Positions 1 through 8,839 of a DNA stretch of 64,000 nt are shown here, piece by piece. Both the position numbers and the translations under genes were made by a program. The first letter of the stretch is position 1, and each line of letters begins with the position of its first letter. Under the pieces are notes generated by a model, which had not been told where the DNA came from, ran no database searches, and saw nothing but the letters and a program-made list of their open reading frames with translations. Source of the DNA: Nitrospira lenta (lineage in GTDB: Bacteria > Nitrospirota > Nitrospiria > Nitrospirales > Nitrospiraceae); the NCBI GenBank assembly GCA_945865525.1, contig CAMBDY010000010.1, forward strand, positions 16,645 through 80,644, given 5' to 3'.

Positions 1-1536
1 CTGCACCCGGCGCAGCGAGTACAGCCTTGCGCTGGACGTTGGCGTACTATCGAAAAACAACAACGACACGGCCCCAGTCATGGGGTCCACGACTCCCCGT
101 CCTGTAATCGAGAGATAAACCACGGTGGTCAGATCCACATGCATCGGTAGCCACTCCTCCAAGACCTCTGCTACATCGCTCTTAAGAGCATGGGCATCCA
201 GGAGTGTGCGCACGCGCTCGTGAGGAATGCCTCCAACCGATGTGAGATAGCGGGCCATGGCCTCCGCATCCCGTGCGGCATACTTCACCCTAGCCAGGCC
301 GCTCTCCCGAAACTGCCCCACCCCGATGACGATGCCGATGGCCTTCGGCTGCTTGAGCAGGCCAACCCACTTCGGTAGATCATCAACATCCACCGGCTGC
401 GCTTGAGCCTCCTTCACGGACTCAGGCTTCATGGCCACCAGAAACTTCTTGGTATTGGGCAACTGGACGGTCGAGGACCCAGCCCGCAGGGTCAGCGTCA
501 ACTCCCCCTGCACTACCTCTTTGACCAAGCCAACCTTACCGTCCACCGTCATATGCTTGACCTCGCCTGGCTGTAAATCGCCGATGAAAATCTGTTCGGG
601 GATCCGCTCGATCAAGGGTGGCCTGGTGGTCACAAGCAATTCGACCGCCTTGGCAATTCCTGGCCCATCATTTTTGACTTCCAACTCAATCGCGATGGCT
701 TCCCCGCTATGAACTACCTGATTGCGGTTCTCGTCACGAATGATCGCCCGGAATATCACCTTGGCAGACTCATCCAATGGAACCCGCGCAGCGCCTGGTA
801 CGGCTGATTGCAGCGCAACTGGCTTGGGCGCAGCAACGGAAATCCCGCTGGCTGCTACAGGAGAGCGAGGAGGAGCGGCCATCGCAGCAGCCTGGACGCC
901 ACCAGCCTTCCGGGCATCTGCTGCATTGAGGATCTTGCTCGATGTCCCCAGTTGCTTAGCCATGCCGTCCGTCACGAGACCGAAGGCCTCTTGGACAACC
1001 TTGTCTAGCCCCTTCACTTCGCAGGACGAAGCTGTAACATCGACGTCGCCGCGACCGATACTTTGGATTTTTTTCCTGTGCAGGACCGTGCCATCGGCAG
1101 CGGTGTAGGCAAAGTCTAATCCTACTGTGATGGTGGCTGGATAGCTTCTGTTAGCCTGTTGCACAATCGCTAGATCGAGATTGATCATACCCAGTACGAT
1201 ATCAACATAGCCATCGGGCATAGACGAGGAAGCAACCTCGCCTGTCAGGACCTTTTTGAAAACGCGGGAGATTTTCTGTTTAAGCGCGTCCTCTAATGGC
1301 GCAACGAGTGACAAGGATTGCGGCTGACCGCAGGCATCCTGATAGGAAAGCTGGGCTCCAGCGATGCTAGGATCCGTGCGAAGCTGAACGGTCAGGGGGA
1401 GATTATCGCCGGTGGTCAGGCCGTTTCGACCTGGGAAGAGCGAGCAGCTCGTCAACATCGCAATACAAAACCACGCCCCACCCCATGAGGCGGCACGTAA
1501 GAGAACGGATGGTCGTGTTGAATTAATCACATGCAT
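1..1536 (-). CDS. Caspase-like (peptidase C14 fold) lipoprotein, 3' end cut by window edge
   Basis: The ORF track misses this gene because no stop falls inside the window. I translated it by hand: an open minus frame runs from ATG at 1534-1536 to base 1 (512 codons). The N-terminus is a lipoprotein signal with lipobox LTSC near residue 31. Residues ~35-200 resemble a secreted lipoprotein domain. Residues ~260-370 look like a CARDB/Ig-like domain (ELEVKNDGPGIAKAVELLVT). From ~395 a caspase-like fold begins (AIGIVIGVGQF, then YAARDAEAMARYL). The His-Gly strand reads YLSITGRG, with Arg about residue 481 where active members have His (SGHG). The Cys half lies beyond the edge. The product is probably an outer-membrane or periplasmic protein; substrate unknown. 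The start is uncertain because no clear ribosome binding site is visible. Confidence 0.72.
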   Translation of the reverse strand, partial: MHVINSTRPSVLLRAASWGGAWFCIAMLTSCSLFPGRNGLTTGDNLPLTVQLRTDPSIAGAQLSYQDACGQPQSLSLVAPLEDALKQKISRVFKKVLTGEVASSSMPDGYVDIVLGMINLDLAIVQQANRSYPATITVGLDFAYTAADGTVLHRKKIQSIGRGDVDVTASSCEVKGLDKVVQEAFGLVTDGMAKQLGTSSKILNAADARKAGGVQAAAMAAPPRSPVAASGISVAAPKPVALQSAVPGAARVPLDESAKVIFRAIIRDENRNQVVHSGEAIAIELEVKNDGPGIAKAVELLVTTRPPLIERIPEQIFIGDLQPGEVKHMTVDGKVGLVKEVVQGELTLTLRAGSSTVQLPNTKKFLVAMKPESVKEAQAQPVDVDDLPKWVGLLKQPKAIGIVIGVGQFRESGLARVKYAARDAEAMARYLTSVGGIPHERVRTLLDAHALKSDVAEVLEEWLPMHVDLTTVVYLSITGRGVVDPMTGAVSLLFFDSTPTSSARLYSLRRVQ

Positions 1537-1747
1537 CACATGCTTATACAAAAAATCAGTCAACCAGCACAACCCGCCGAACCAAATGACGAGACGAGCT
1601 AGACTGGCTCGGCGAACGACAGAAAGCGGGGTCGAGGGTCGATGTTTTCAACACGTCGTTCTGGTCGCGCCTTTCGTGTATATCTCGTGCGGCGCACCAG
1701 TGGCTCCACAATTGACAGCCCCGCACCCCTCGGCTAAGTTCACATCC

Positions 1748-2635
1748 ATGATTCAATCTTCTTCACCGGCGTCAAGGCCGCAACTTTCCAAGTCTGCCGT
1801 CAGCCGGCTCATTCGCCTTCAGAACCAGACTGGAACCTGGCTGCTCCTGCTCCCAACCCTCTGGTCATTAGTCTTGGCCGCTCGCGGACTACCGCCCCTT
1901 CACTTGCTGGCCATCTTCGCCGCAGGGTCTTTCGTAATGCGCAGTGCGGGAGTTGTGTTGAACGATTTGGCGGATCGCTCGTTTGACCGGCAGGTGACGC
2001 GCACACTAATGCGGCCCCTCGCCTCCGGCGAACTCAGCACCACCCATGCCCTGCTGGTCCTCGGATTCTTTCTCGCTCTGGCTGGCCTGCTCGTGCGACT
2101 GCTGGACCCGCTGACAATCCTTCTGAGTCCCATTGCCGTCCTCCTGGCGGCCCTCTACCCCTTTGCGAAACGAGTCATCCACATTCCCCAAGCCATGCTG
2201 GGCATCGCCTTCGGCTGGGGCACCATCATGGCCTGGGCCGCCTCACGGGGGTCCCTTGGCGCCCCTGCCTGGTGCCTCTTTGCCGCGACAGTCTGCTGGG
2301 CCATCGGATACGATACAATCTACGCCCTACAAGACAAAGAGGACGATCGCCGGATTGGCGTGAAATCTTCGGCTCTGCTGTTCGGCTCATCCACCTGGAT
2401 CGCCGTCGGCACAAGCCTCTGCACGATGTTGCTGCTGCTGGGACTGGCTGGCTGGCTGACCCAGATCGGTTGGGCCTACTATGCCACGCTGGTTCCTGTA
2501 GGAGGCTGGTGTCTGAGGCAAGCCGGACAGATCAGGGGGGCCGTCTCAGCCCCTACCGCTTTCCACATGTTTCAACAACATGTGTGGGTAGGAGCCGTGG
2601 TCTTAATTGGAATGATTGCGGGATTTATCTTCTGA
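1748..2635 (+). CDS. ubiA: UbiA-family prenyltransferase (4-hydroxybenzoate polyprenyltransferase-like)
   Basis: This integral membrane prenyltransferase transfers a polyprenyl chain to an aromatic acceptor in quinone (or related lipid) synthesis. Two Asp-rich Mg-diphosphate motifs are visible: NDLADRSFDRQVTRT and YDTIYALQDKEDDRRIGVKS, set in about eight hydrophobic helices. The ORF track starts at 1412, but those extra residues overlap the oppositely oriented gene to the left. ATG at 1748 gives MIQSSSPASRP and about 295 residues, normal for the family. The gene converges with the cytochrome gene on its right, and the two stop codons abut with no spacer (TGA|TCA). The family also includes heme O, chlorophyll and menaquinone enzymes, so the exact acceptor is inferred. 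Confidence 0.85.
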   Translation: MIQSSSPASRPQLSKSAVSRLIRLQNQTGTWLLLLPTLWSLVLAARGLPPLHLLAIFAAGSFVMRSAGVVLNDLADRSFDRQVTRTLMRPLASGELSTTHALLVLGFFLALAGLLVRLLDPLTILLSPIAVLLAALYPFAKRVIHIPQAMLGIAFGWGTIMAWAASRGSLGAPAWCLFAATVCWAIGYDTIYALQDKEDDRRIGVKSSALLFGSSTWIAVGTSLCTMLLLLGLAGWLTQIGWAYYATLVPVGGWCLRQAGQIRGAVSAPTAFHMFQQHVWVGAVVLIGMIAGFIF

Positions 2636-3655
2636 TCAACCGGCTGGCTTTTGGATTGGGGCATCCGGCTTTGGCGCACGCAACGTACCCAAATACATCG
2701 TCACGGCCTTGGCTTCGTCATCGCTGAGCCCAAGTGCCGGCATTCTAGTTTGCGGCTTCATCGCCTGAGGATTTTTTATCCAGCGGTAAACCCAGGTCCC
2801 GTTCAAACGGAATCCTGCCCGATCGAGCGCTGGGCCGACCTTGCCGCCCTCTGCACCTATGCTATGGCAGGCGTTACAACCGTACTTGTTCGAATAGAGA
2901 CGTTTCCCGCGTTCCACCATCTCCGCTACCTGCTCTGGCTTTACGGTCAGGTCCGGTCTGGTAACGTTCACGCCTTTTCCAGGTCTGGTGACGAAATTGG
3001 TGACGAACGCCTGGGCCACGTTGAGTTCCTTTTTCGCTTGGACCATGACTGCCAGTTCTTTGGCGTAGGTGGAGTCGTCAGCTTCAACGTCATTAACGTT
3101 TAACTCTTTGGCCTTCTGTTCGGCGTCGTCATTCGCCTTCTTTTCGGCCACCTCATAGGCCTGCGTGGCCTGGTCTGACTTACTCTGCGCCGCTTGAAGG
3201 GCTGCTGCCAGCTCTTTCTTTCGTTCCTCGACTTTGAACTCCAGCTTCATTCCGTGGAGGCCACGAACGTAGCCGACAATCGCCCAGATCTCGTCTTCCG
3301 ACAGGGTGTACTTGAGGCTCGGCATGGTGGGTACGGCGAACTCGTCATCGCCGATCTTATCGCCACCGGGACTTGTGTCCTTCATGTCGCGGTAAATCGT
3401 ATAAAAAATCTCTTCGTCCTTGAAGGTGCCCATCTCCGACTTATTCGAGAGATCTTTGGGCTTCGGATCCGGCATCGACGACCAATTGAACCCTTCGTTC
3501 TGACGACCATTCTCACCATGGCAATGCATGCAATAGTGACTGTAGAGTGCACGCCCCTTCTGCTGCTGCTCGCTAGCGCAGCCACCGGCCATCATGGCCC
3601 ATACGCCGATCAATCCACCCACTGTTCCTAGTGCAAAGAGCCGAGCCACTTTCAT
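2636..3655 (-). CDS. Diheme c-type cytochrome lipoprotein with central helical arm
   Basis: This is a periplasmic electron carrier of 339 residues. The lipoprotein signal ends at AGGC. A first heme site CMHCH lies near residue 40 and a second, CNACH, near residue 270. Between them is a long, charged, Lys/Glu/Ala-rich helical segment (about residues 140-230) that looks like a coiled coil. The ORF track start (3778) overlaps the upstream gene; ATG at 3655 gives MKVARLFALG and overlaps that gene's stop by 4 bp (ATGA), which suggests translational coupling. It is the last gene of the respiratory block. Its partner is not known from sequence alone. Confidence 0.82.
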   Translation of the reverse strand: MKVARLFALGTVGGLIGVWAMMAGGCASEQQQKGRALYSHYCMHCHGENGRQNEGFNWSSMPDPKPKDLSNKSEMGTFKDEEIFYTIYRDMKDTSPGGDKIGDDEFAVPTMPSLKYTLSEDEIWAIVGYVRGLHGMKLEFKVEERKKELAAALQAAQSKSDQATQAYEVAEKKANDDAEQKAKELNVNDVEADDSTYAKELAVMVQAKKELNVAQAFVTNFVTRPGKGVNVTRPDLTVKPEQVAEMVERGKRLYSNKYGCNACHSIGAEGGKVGPALDRAGFRLNGTWVYRWIKNPQAMKPQTRMPALGLSDDEAKAVTMYLGTLRAPKPDAPIQKPAG

Positions 3656-4479
3656 GCTGATTGCCCTTTCTTTAGCTTGCGGATCAGAATGAACTGAAAT
3701 CCAAAAGCCAAGCCCACGGCGAGAGCTGCGTAGTAATAACCAGAGTAGTCCGGTGGGGCTTCTGCACGGAAATACCACCAGGACGAGATCGCCTTTTGCG
3801 ACCCCTTTTCTTTCAGCTCACCGCTTATATCCTTCTTCCCGTCCCAGACAGCGAAGGCGATATTAATAAAACCACCCGTCTTGATCTGTGTATCTTCCTC
3901 CGGATGTTCGGTGGCGAGTGGCCGGGTGAAGAGCACTTTCCAGGTGCCGTTGGCATAGGCGCCCTTGGCTTTCACGTCCTGGTGCGTCTGCACGCTAAGC
4001 GTGCCGAAGCCCTTGGCATTCATGTCCATGCCTTTGGCGTCTTTGTTCTTCCAATACCAGATATTGACCGGACCGCCTTCCACCTGGGCCATTGGCTGAC
4101 CATGCGCAAAGTGGGCTTTCTTATCCCCCACCATGAATTCAATGGCAGCCGCATCGTCAGGATCTTCCGAGGGATCGGCATATTCCAGGAGGATGGTGAC
4201 GTTCGTCCCGTCATGCAGAGCCCGCACGCTCAAGTCACGGACCGTCGCTTCCAGAATGCGGGTTGGCCAATGAACTTGCGGGGACATCGGAAAGGTAGCT
4301 GGAGCTACGCTGCTCCAGACCGCGGCATTTGGATCATCGGCCGGCAAGAGGCCCTTTACCATCTGGGCGCGCACGGCAATGCTCTCTTGAGCTGCAACGG
4401 GCTCCACAGCCAAGAATCCCATAACCAGCAATACCCCGCCAATGACGCCCGTGGCGATTTCACTCACTCCATGCTTCAT
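3652..4479 (-). CDS. Ethylbenzene-dehydrogenase-type heme b subunit with C-terminal membrane anchor
   Basis: The 275-residue protein has an N-terminal signal peptide (ending near VAAQ) and a soluble beta-rich domain resembling the heme-b binding gamma subunit of DMSO-reductase-family enzymes (EB_dh type; also the proposed NxrC of nitrite oxidoreductase). Recognisable parts are WPTRILEATVRDLSVRALHD, then TILLEYADPSEDPDD and the C-terminal WDGKKDISGE region. One transmembrane helix near the C-terminus (YYYAALAVGLAFGFQFILI) anchors it in the membrane. It starts with ATG after GAGAGAGGACG. It lies between a membrane cytochrome c and the diheme cytochrome, with no molybdopterin alpha subunit nearby. 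Assignment rests on pattern similarity; heme ligands were not verified. Confidence 0.68.
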   Translation of the reverse strand: MKHGVSEIATGVIGGVLLVMGFLAVEPVAAQESIAVRAQMVKGLLPADDPNAAVWSSVAPATFPMSPQVHWPTRILEATVRDLSVRALHDGTNVTILLEYADPSEDPDDAAAIEFMVGDKKAHFAHGQPMAQVEGGPVNIWYWKNKDAKGMDMNAKGFGTLSVQTHQDVKAKGAYANGTWKVLFTRPLATEHPEEDTQIKTGGFINIAFAVWDGKKDISGELKEKGSQKAISSWWYFRAEAPPDYSGYYYAALAVGLAFGFQFILIRKLKKGQSA

Positions 4480-4606
4480 ACGTTTCGTCCTCTCTCTACT
4501 CTACTCACATCTCAGAGGATGGGCCACTGCGTCTTCACTTGCGTTTACCGAGCGCCTGCACGCATGCGCAGTGCGCGAGCACAAAGGCCTAAGGGCCTAC
4601 CCGCGC

Positions 4607-5326
4607 CTACTCCCAGGTCCTGGGAGATTGATGCGCGCCATCATACTCGCCCATGATGATTTTCCAGATCCACTCGTCAGGGAGCTCAACTTCCCAGCGC
4701 GGCATCGCAGACTTCCATGGCATACCCTCGATCGGGAGGCCCACGCCACCCTTCTTGATGCGCCAGAAAAGATAACTTTCCTGAAGCATAGCAATTGTCG
4801 TGGGGTCGGAGAAGTTGGCGGGAGGAGGATTGAATCCTCTGGAGGCTGGGCCCTTCCCGTCGAAATTTCCTCCGTGGCAAGGAGAACAGAATGCAGCATA
4901 GAAGCCCTTCCCCTGCTGAATCGCATCCGGCGTCTTGGCGATAGGATTCGACAAGCCGGTGTACTCGCCTGGCGGAGCCGGATGGATCGTCCGATTTTCG
5001 GCAGGCGGTGCCGCACTGATTGCCGTGCTATTGTAGGTCTGCCAGCCGACGATCAGAGGGAGCAGCAAGAGCACTCCGTACCGGAGTACTTGCAAATTAC
5101 CGATGTTCTCTCCGGTCAGGAACCGCTGGATCGGACCCCAGAAGGCGTCTTTAGACTCTCCGCTCAAGGTCGCGAAGATCACAATACCCGACGTCGTCAA
5201 CATCAGATACAGAAAGATCAGACTGGCGGGCAACGGTGCCGAGCCAGGTATATTGGGCACAGCGAACTTTAAAATCGCATAGACAATCCCGATCAAGATG
5301 ACCGGCTTAAGCAACGGACCCCCCAT
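4607..5326 (-). CDS. Membrane-anchored monoheme cytochrome c
   Basis: The 239-residue protein has three predicted N-terminal transmembrane helices (about residues 8-25, 32-52, 80-97) followed by a periplasmic cytochrome c domain with the single heme site CSPCH near residue 146 and a Met-containing region (GMPWKSAMPRW) that probably supplies the sixth ligand. A strong ribosome binding site, AGGAGG, overlaps the stop codon of the upstream cytochrome gene, so the two are likely coupled. It belongs to the eleven-gene respiratory block; a role in passing electrons between the quinol-oxidising core and other carriers is inferred from context. Confidence 0.82.
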   Translation of the reverse strand: MGGPLLKPVILIGIVYAILKFAVPNIPGSAPLPASLIFLYLMLTTSGIVIFATLSGESKDAFWGPIQRFLTGENIGNLQVLRYGVLLLLPLIVGWQTYNSTAISAAPPAENRTIHPAPPGEYTGLSNPIAKTPDAIQQGKGFYAAFCSPCHGGNFDGKGPASRGFNPPPANFSDPTTIAMLQESYLFWRIKKGGVGLPIEGMPWKSAMPRWEVELPDEWIWKIIMGEYDGAHQSPRTWE

Positions 5327-5335
5327 ACGTTCCTC

Positions 5336-5959
5336 CTAGTGCGCTTGCACCACGTCCACTGGACCGGACTGAGCGACCTTCACCGGGGCGACTAGCGTCT
5401 GCCCCGGCACTTCGAGTTCAGCGACATTGACAGAAATCGGCTCCCCGCTCATTTGCTGCAGGAAAGCGATGACCGACAGAATTTCATTCTTGGACAGCCC
5501 AATTGGGTTCTTATTGATGTATGGCATCCGGGCCGGATATTCCTTTGGCTGGCCTCCGTGGCGATAGTCAAGATAGATGTAGGCCTGGGGCTGCGTCAAA
5601 CTTTCAAAGAGAAACTCGCGGCTCAGCTTAGCGCCGATTCCTTTCAAGTCGGGGCAGCGGGCTGATTCGCTGGGCCCAATGGTATGACACAGCGCGCATT
5701 GGCCCTTACTAAAGAAAATTTTCTGCCCGATTGCCGCCATGTCGGTCGGTGTTTTCACCGTGGCAATGTCGAACTTCTCCTCGATCGGCGGCAGGGATGC
5801 CATCTGCGGTACCGACAGCGCGACGAGGGTGAAGAGGCCGAGGACGATCCCAACGAATCCGATGACCCGGGCGAACTGCGCTCGAATCAGAAGCAGAATG
5901 AGGGTACCGCTCCCCACAATCATCAGACCGATCAACTGCAATGTAGCAACTTCGCTCAT
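5336..5959 (-). CDS. Membrane-anchored monoheme cytochrome c
   Basis: This protein has 207 residues. Two hydrophobic N-terminal segments (about residues 7-50) precede a cytochrome c domain with CALCH near residue 90, followed by a family-typical stretch containing ARMPYINKNPIGLS (candidate Met ligand) and a C-terminal tail. ATG follows AAGAGGAGTCTT. It sits 27 bp after the bd-like gene and 9 bp before the next cytochrome, consistent with one transcript. Redox partner unknown. Confidence 0.82.
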   Translation of the reverse strand: MSEVATLQLIGLMIVGSGTLILLLIRAQFARVIGFVGIVLGLFTLVALSVPQMASLPPIEEKFDIATVKTPTDMAAIGQKIFFSKGQCALCHTIGPSESARCPDLKGIGAKLSREFLFESLTQPQAYIYLDYRHGGQPKEYPARMPYINKNPIGLSKNEILSVIAFLQQMSGEPISVNVAELEVPGQTLVAPVKVAQSGPVDVVQAH

Positions 5960-5986
5960 AAGACTCCTCTTGCGAAATCGATCGCC

Positions 5987-7765
5987 TCAGCTATGCGGCG
6001 CCTTCGCCTTATCGCTCATCGTGGCCACCCAGAAGATAAACGCAGTAATCATGCAGAAAATAAATGTGTTCAAAGCCATGATCGCCGCGGCATACCCGAG
6101 CGCCGGCGAAAACGCATATGGCGAGGAATCCCGCATCACACCATAGACATGCCAATGAACGCGCGAGGACGACCTAGCGTAACCCATCAACGTCATGAGC
6201 AGGATGACCATGACCGCATTGAGGACAAGAGCATAGCCGGCGCGAGGCGGCATCTTCCCCCAGACCATTTCCGTCGTAGTTTTGGCACTCTTCAGCAGTA
6301 GAGCCGTCAACGGCGTAATCGTCAGCATGACGAAGAGCACAATCAGCACTTGCGAGGTCGAGAAGTAGTTGATACGGACAATGGCCGGCACAAAGTAGCC
6401 CCAGACGCCCAAGACAACGACGGCGATTCCCGCGAGGACCAGCAGAGAGTTCATAACCGCTTTCGCGGCCTTCGCCCATCCGGCAGTCTCTTCCTTGCCT
6501 GCGCGCCAATACATGATGAAGCTCATAAACGTGACGAGGATCATCAAGTTCGACACCGTCATTTTCGCCGACATGACGCCGAAGACTCCCAACAGCGGAT
6601 GGTGGGTGCCGCCCATCTTTCGCGCTTCTTCCAAGCTCGCCACGAGGGAGTGCGGCGTCATCCAGACACCAAGACACAAAAGCAGAATCAACAACATCGA
6701 CAGCATCGGCTTCCGATACTTCAGCTCGGAACCAGGGATGCGATAGGTGATCCCCAACCAGAAGTAATAATTCGAGCCGAGAAAGAGTACGCCGATGAGC
6801 ATGGCTTGCAAAATAAACAACCAGGAGAGGAAGCCGCCCATGAGCGTGATACCCATCTGCTGGTTGTACTGATAAACTTCACGCATAAGCCAGTAACCGG
6901 CAAAGGGGAGGGGCAAAAGGCCGAATACCCCAATGAAGTTGCCGACGTAGCCCATCCAATCGTAATGATCACGCTCTTCCGCGTTCCTGGCGGACAAGTA
7001 GCGAATCCCAGCATACGCGCCACAAATATACCCGCCCAGCACCACATTCGCGATCAGACGGTGAATGTTCACCGGCCACCAGGTTGGGTTCCAAGTCGCG
7101 GCCCAGGCCCTGGCAAGGTCCGAGCCCTCGGCGAGCACAACTGGACTCGCCTGGAACGTGGCCCAGGAGTTCGGCACGATCATGATGAAAAAGGCAAAGA
7201 AGTTCAGCATGAAACCAAGAAAAATATGAAACTTCTTCTTGCCGCCGTCCTGCATTGCATCCCAGCCATACCAATAGAGGTACAGGGTCGCAGTCTCAAC
7301 CAGGAAGAGTAGGCAATAGACGATGAACGAGGGGAAGAAAATATCGGTGAGGTAGTTCATCAACTTGGGATAGAAGGAAATCAGCAGGAACAACAGAATG
7401 CCGCCGAAGAGCGCGGTCGTGGCATAGGCAGAGGTGAGGAGCTTCGTAAACTCTTTAGCAAGTTTGTCGTAGCGTTTTTCGCCAGTCTTCCAGGCGACAA
7501 CTTCGCACAACCAGGCGAAGATTGGCACGCCCAACACAAACCCTGCGAGCAGCAGATGGAGCTGCGCAACAACCCACACGAGGTTGCGGCTGCCGATGTA
7601 GGGGATATCGCGATACTCGGTTGCGGCGGCTGGTGCGACATCGGCCCCGAAGGCCAGCGCGGGAAGGCTGAGGAGGCCCACGGCCCACAACAGCCCTGAG
7701 AGGGTCCCCCCATGGCCTTTGACGGCCCGGAGAAGTCTCTGAATCCATCCACCCTGTTGTTGCAT
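5987..7765 (-). CDS. Cytochrome bd-like quinol oxidase subunit I-type protein (second copy, with His pair)
   Basis: This large integral membrane protein has about 592 residues and many helices. It resembles CydA at its core: H70 in AQLHLLLAGF (like the first heme ligand of CydA), E157 in LVETATLYLYWYGWD, and H235 in VNIHRLIANV (like a heme b558 ligand). The GRQPW Q-loop signature of canonical CydA is absent, and no CydB follows. Unlike its sister gene in the same block it carries a His pair near residues 388-389 (GGTHHPLLG), a possible metal site. Such bd-like proteins have been proposed as terminal oxidases in Nitrospira. I chose ATG at 7765 over the track's GTG at 7789 because GAGGTGAGG precedes it; a signal-like helix follows. 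Confidence 0.75.
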   Translation of the reverse strand: MQQQGGWIQRLLRAVKGHGGTLSGLLWAVGLLSLPALAFGADVAPAAATEYRDIPYIGSRNLVWVVAQLHLLLAGFVLGVPIFAWLCEVVAWKTGEKRYDKLAKEFTKLLTSAYATTALFGGILLFLLISFYPKLMNYLTDIFFPSFIVYCLLFLVETATLYLYWYGWDAMQDGGKKKFHIFLGFMLNFFAFFIMIVPNSWATFQASPVVLAEGSDLARAWAATWNPTWWPVNIHRLIANVVLGGYICGAYAGIRYLSARNAEERDHYDWMGYVGNFIGVFGLLPLPFAGYWLMREVYQYNQQMGITLMGGFLSWLFILQAMLIGVLFLGSNYYFWLGITYRIPGSELKYRKPMLSMLLILLLCLGVWMTPHSLVASLEEARKMGGTHHPLLGVFGVMSAKMTVSNLMILVTFMSFIMYWRAGKEETAGWAKAAKAVMNSLLVLAGIAVVVLGVWGYFVPAIVRINYFSTSQVLIVLFVMLTITPLTALLLKSAKTTTEMVWGKMPPRAGYALVLNAVMVILLMTLMGYARSSSRVHWHVYGVMRDSSPYAFSPALGYAAAIMALNTFIFCMITAFIFWVATMSDKAKAPHS

Positions 7766-7790
7766 GCCCCTCACCTCATCATCTCTCACG

Positions 7791-8807
7791 TTACGGTTTC
7801 TTGGCGACAGGCGGAGCCGGCGCAGTTGCCGCCGGCATTTTCACTGCATTTGTGCCTGCCTTACCATTGCCTTTGCTCTTCTTGGCATTGACCGCGTCGG
7901 CTTCCGCCTTCTGCTGTTCCAGCGCCTCAACTTGCGCGGCAAGCTGCGCCAGCATCTTCTCGTCTTTATTCAGCGTCTCAACCGGTTTCAAAACCTGTGG
8001 CGCCTTCACCTCAGGCTTCTTACAGCATTCATGCGGGTGAGGGGTAAAAACCGGCAAAGACGACCAGAACAGGAGCGACAGGAGCACCGCCCCTCCGGTC
8101 AATGATGCCAACATCAACCCCTGGTCCGCCGGCACCCGCATCAGGTCCCAGCGGGCAATCAACTTTTCATAGCTCTCCGACGCCGGAGCGGCCGACTCCA
8201 CCGTGCCGCGGATGATCCGCCCCACAAGCCACAGACCAGCAATCGACAGACCCAGCAACATTCCTGTGGCTACCGTGCCCCAGAGGACTAGCTCAATACT
8301 GATTTTTTCCGCAATCGGTACGAACTTGAGAAAGTCCATCTCGAACAGGGAGTGGGAAATCTTAATCGCGGTATCCGTCGTGAAACTCACTGCCACCCAG
8401 AGGACCGGCAGAAAGAGGCCACCGACTAGCGCGCATTTCCACCAGAGCGTCAGCCCTAACCCCTCTTGCGGTTCACGCTTGAGCTGTTCGAGAAAAAATG
8501 TGCGGCCCACGACCCCGAGTGCCCAGATATCGATCGGAATCGACAAGAGGAACAGCAATGGAATGCCGACCCCTTCGCCGAGGTGCGACTCCAGACCGAG
8601 AGTAATCGCGGGAAGCGCGAACACGGTGACCGGACTCGCCAAGAGCATCAAGAAGGCGAGACCGATTCTCGTCTCAAAATGGACCATACCCAGCGATAGA
8701 AACAAGAGCACGAACGCCAGCTTGATCGGGAAACCCGTCCAGAAAGCAGGCCAAAGAATGCCAAGCCCGAGCTGCGTGGGACACATTGAGCCGCGTTCGT
8801 TACTCAT
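7791..8807 (-). CDS. Multi-helix membrane protein with C-terminal coiled-coil tail, respiratory cluster
   Basis: I do not recognise a family for this 338-residue protein. It shows about six hydrophobic helices in the first 255 residues, a short segment with the pair ECCKK, then a charged, probably coiled-coil tail ([20 protein letters not shown]) ending in a Lys/Ala/Pro-rich stretch. No heme-binding CXXCH is present. It lies between cytochrome b and the second bd-like gene, so it is probably an accessory or structural subunit of the same complex; this is inference from position. The start ATG at 8807 has no strong ribosome binding site; ATG at 8786 is an alternative. Confidence 0.7.
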   Translation of the reverse strand: MSNERGSMCPTQLGLGILWPAFWTGFPIKLAFVLLFLSLGMVHFETRIGLAFLMLLASPVTVFALPAITLGLESHLGEGVGIPLLFLLSIPIDIWALGVVGRTFFLEQLKREPQEGLGLTLWWKCALVGGLFLPVLWVAVSFTTDTAIKISHSLFEMDFLKFVPIAEKISIELVLWGTVATGMLLGLSIAGLWLVGRIIRGTVESAAPASESYEKLIARWDLMRVPADQGLMLASLTGGAVLLSLLFWSSLPVFTPHPHECCKKPEVKAPQVLKPVETLNKDEKMLAQLAAQVEALEQQKAEADAVNAKKSKGNGKAGTNAVKMPAATAPAPPVAKKP

Positions 8808-8839
8808 AAGCAGGCCGAGTCCGTTCTACGAGATCGCCA

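Noticed and set aside
1412-1747. N-terminal part of the 407-aa UbiA ORF
   Set aside because: It overlaps the start of the opposite-strand lipoprotein gene, lacks UbiA similarity and would make the protein far too long.
3796-4656. 286-aa plus-strand ORF
   Set aside because: It is a shadow of the heme b subunit gene on the other strand, with low-quality composition and no domain.
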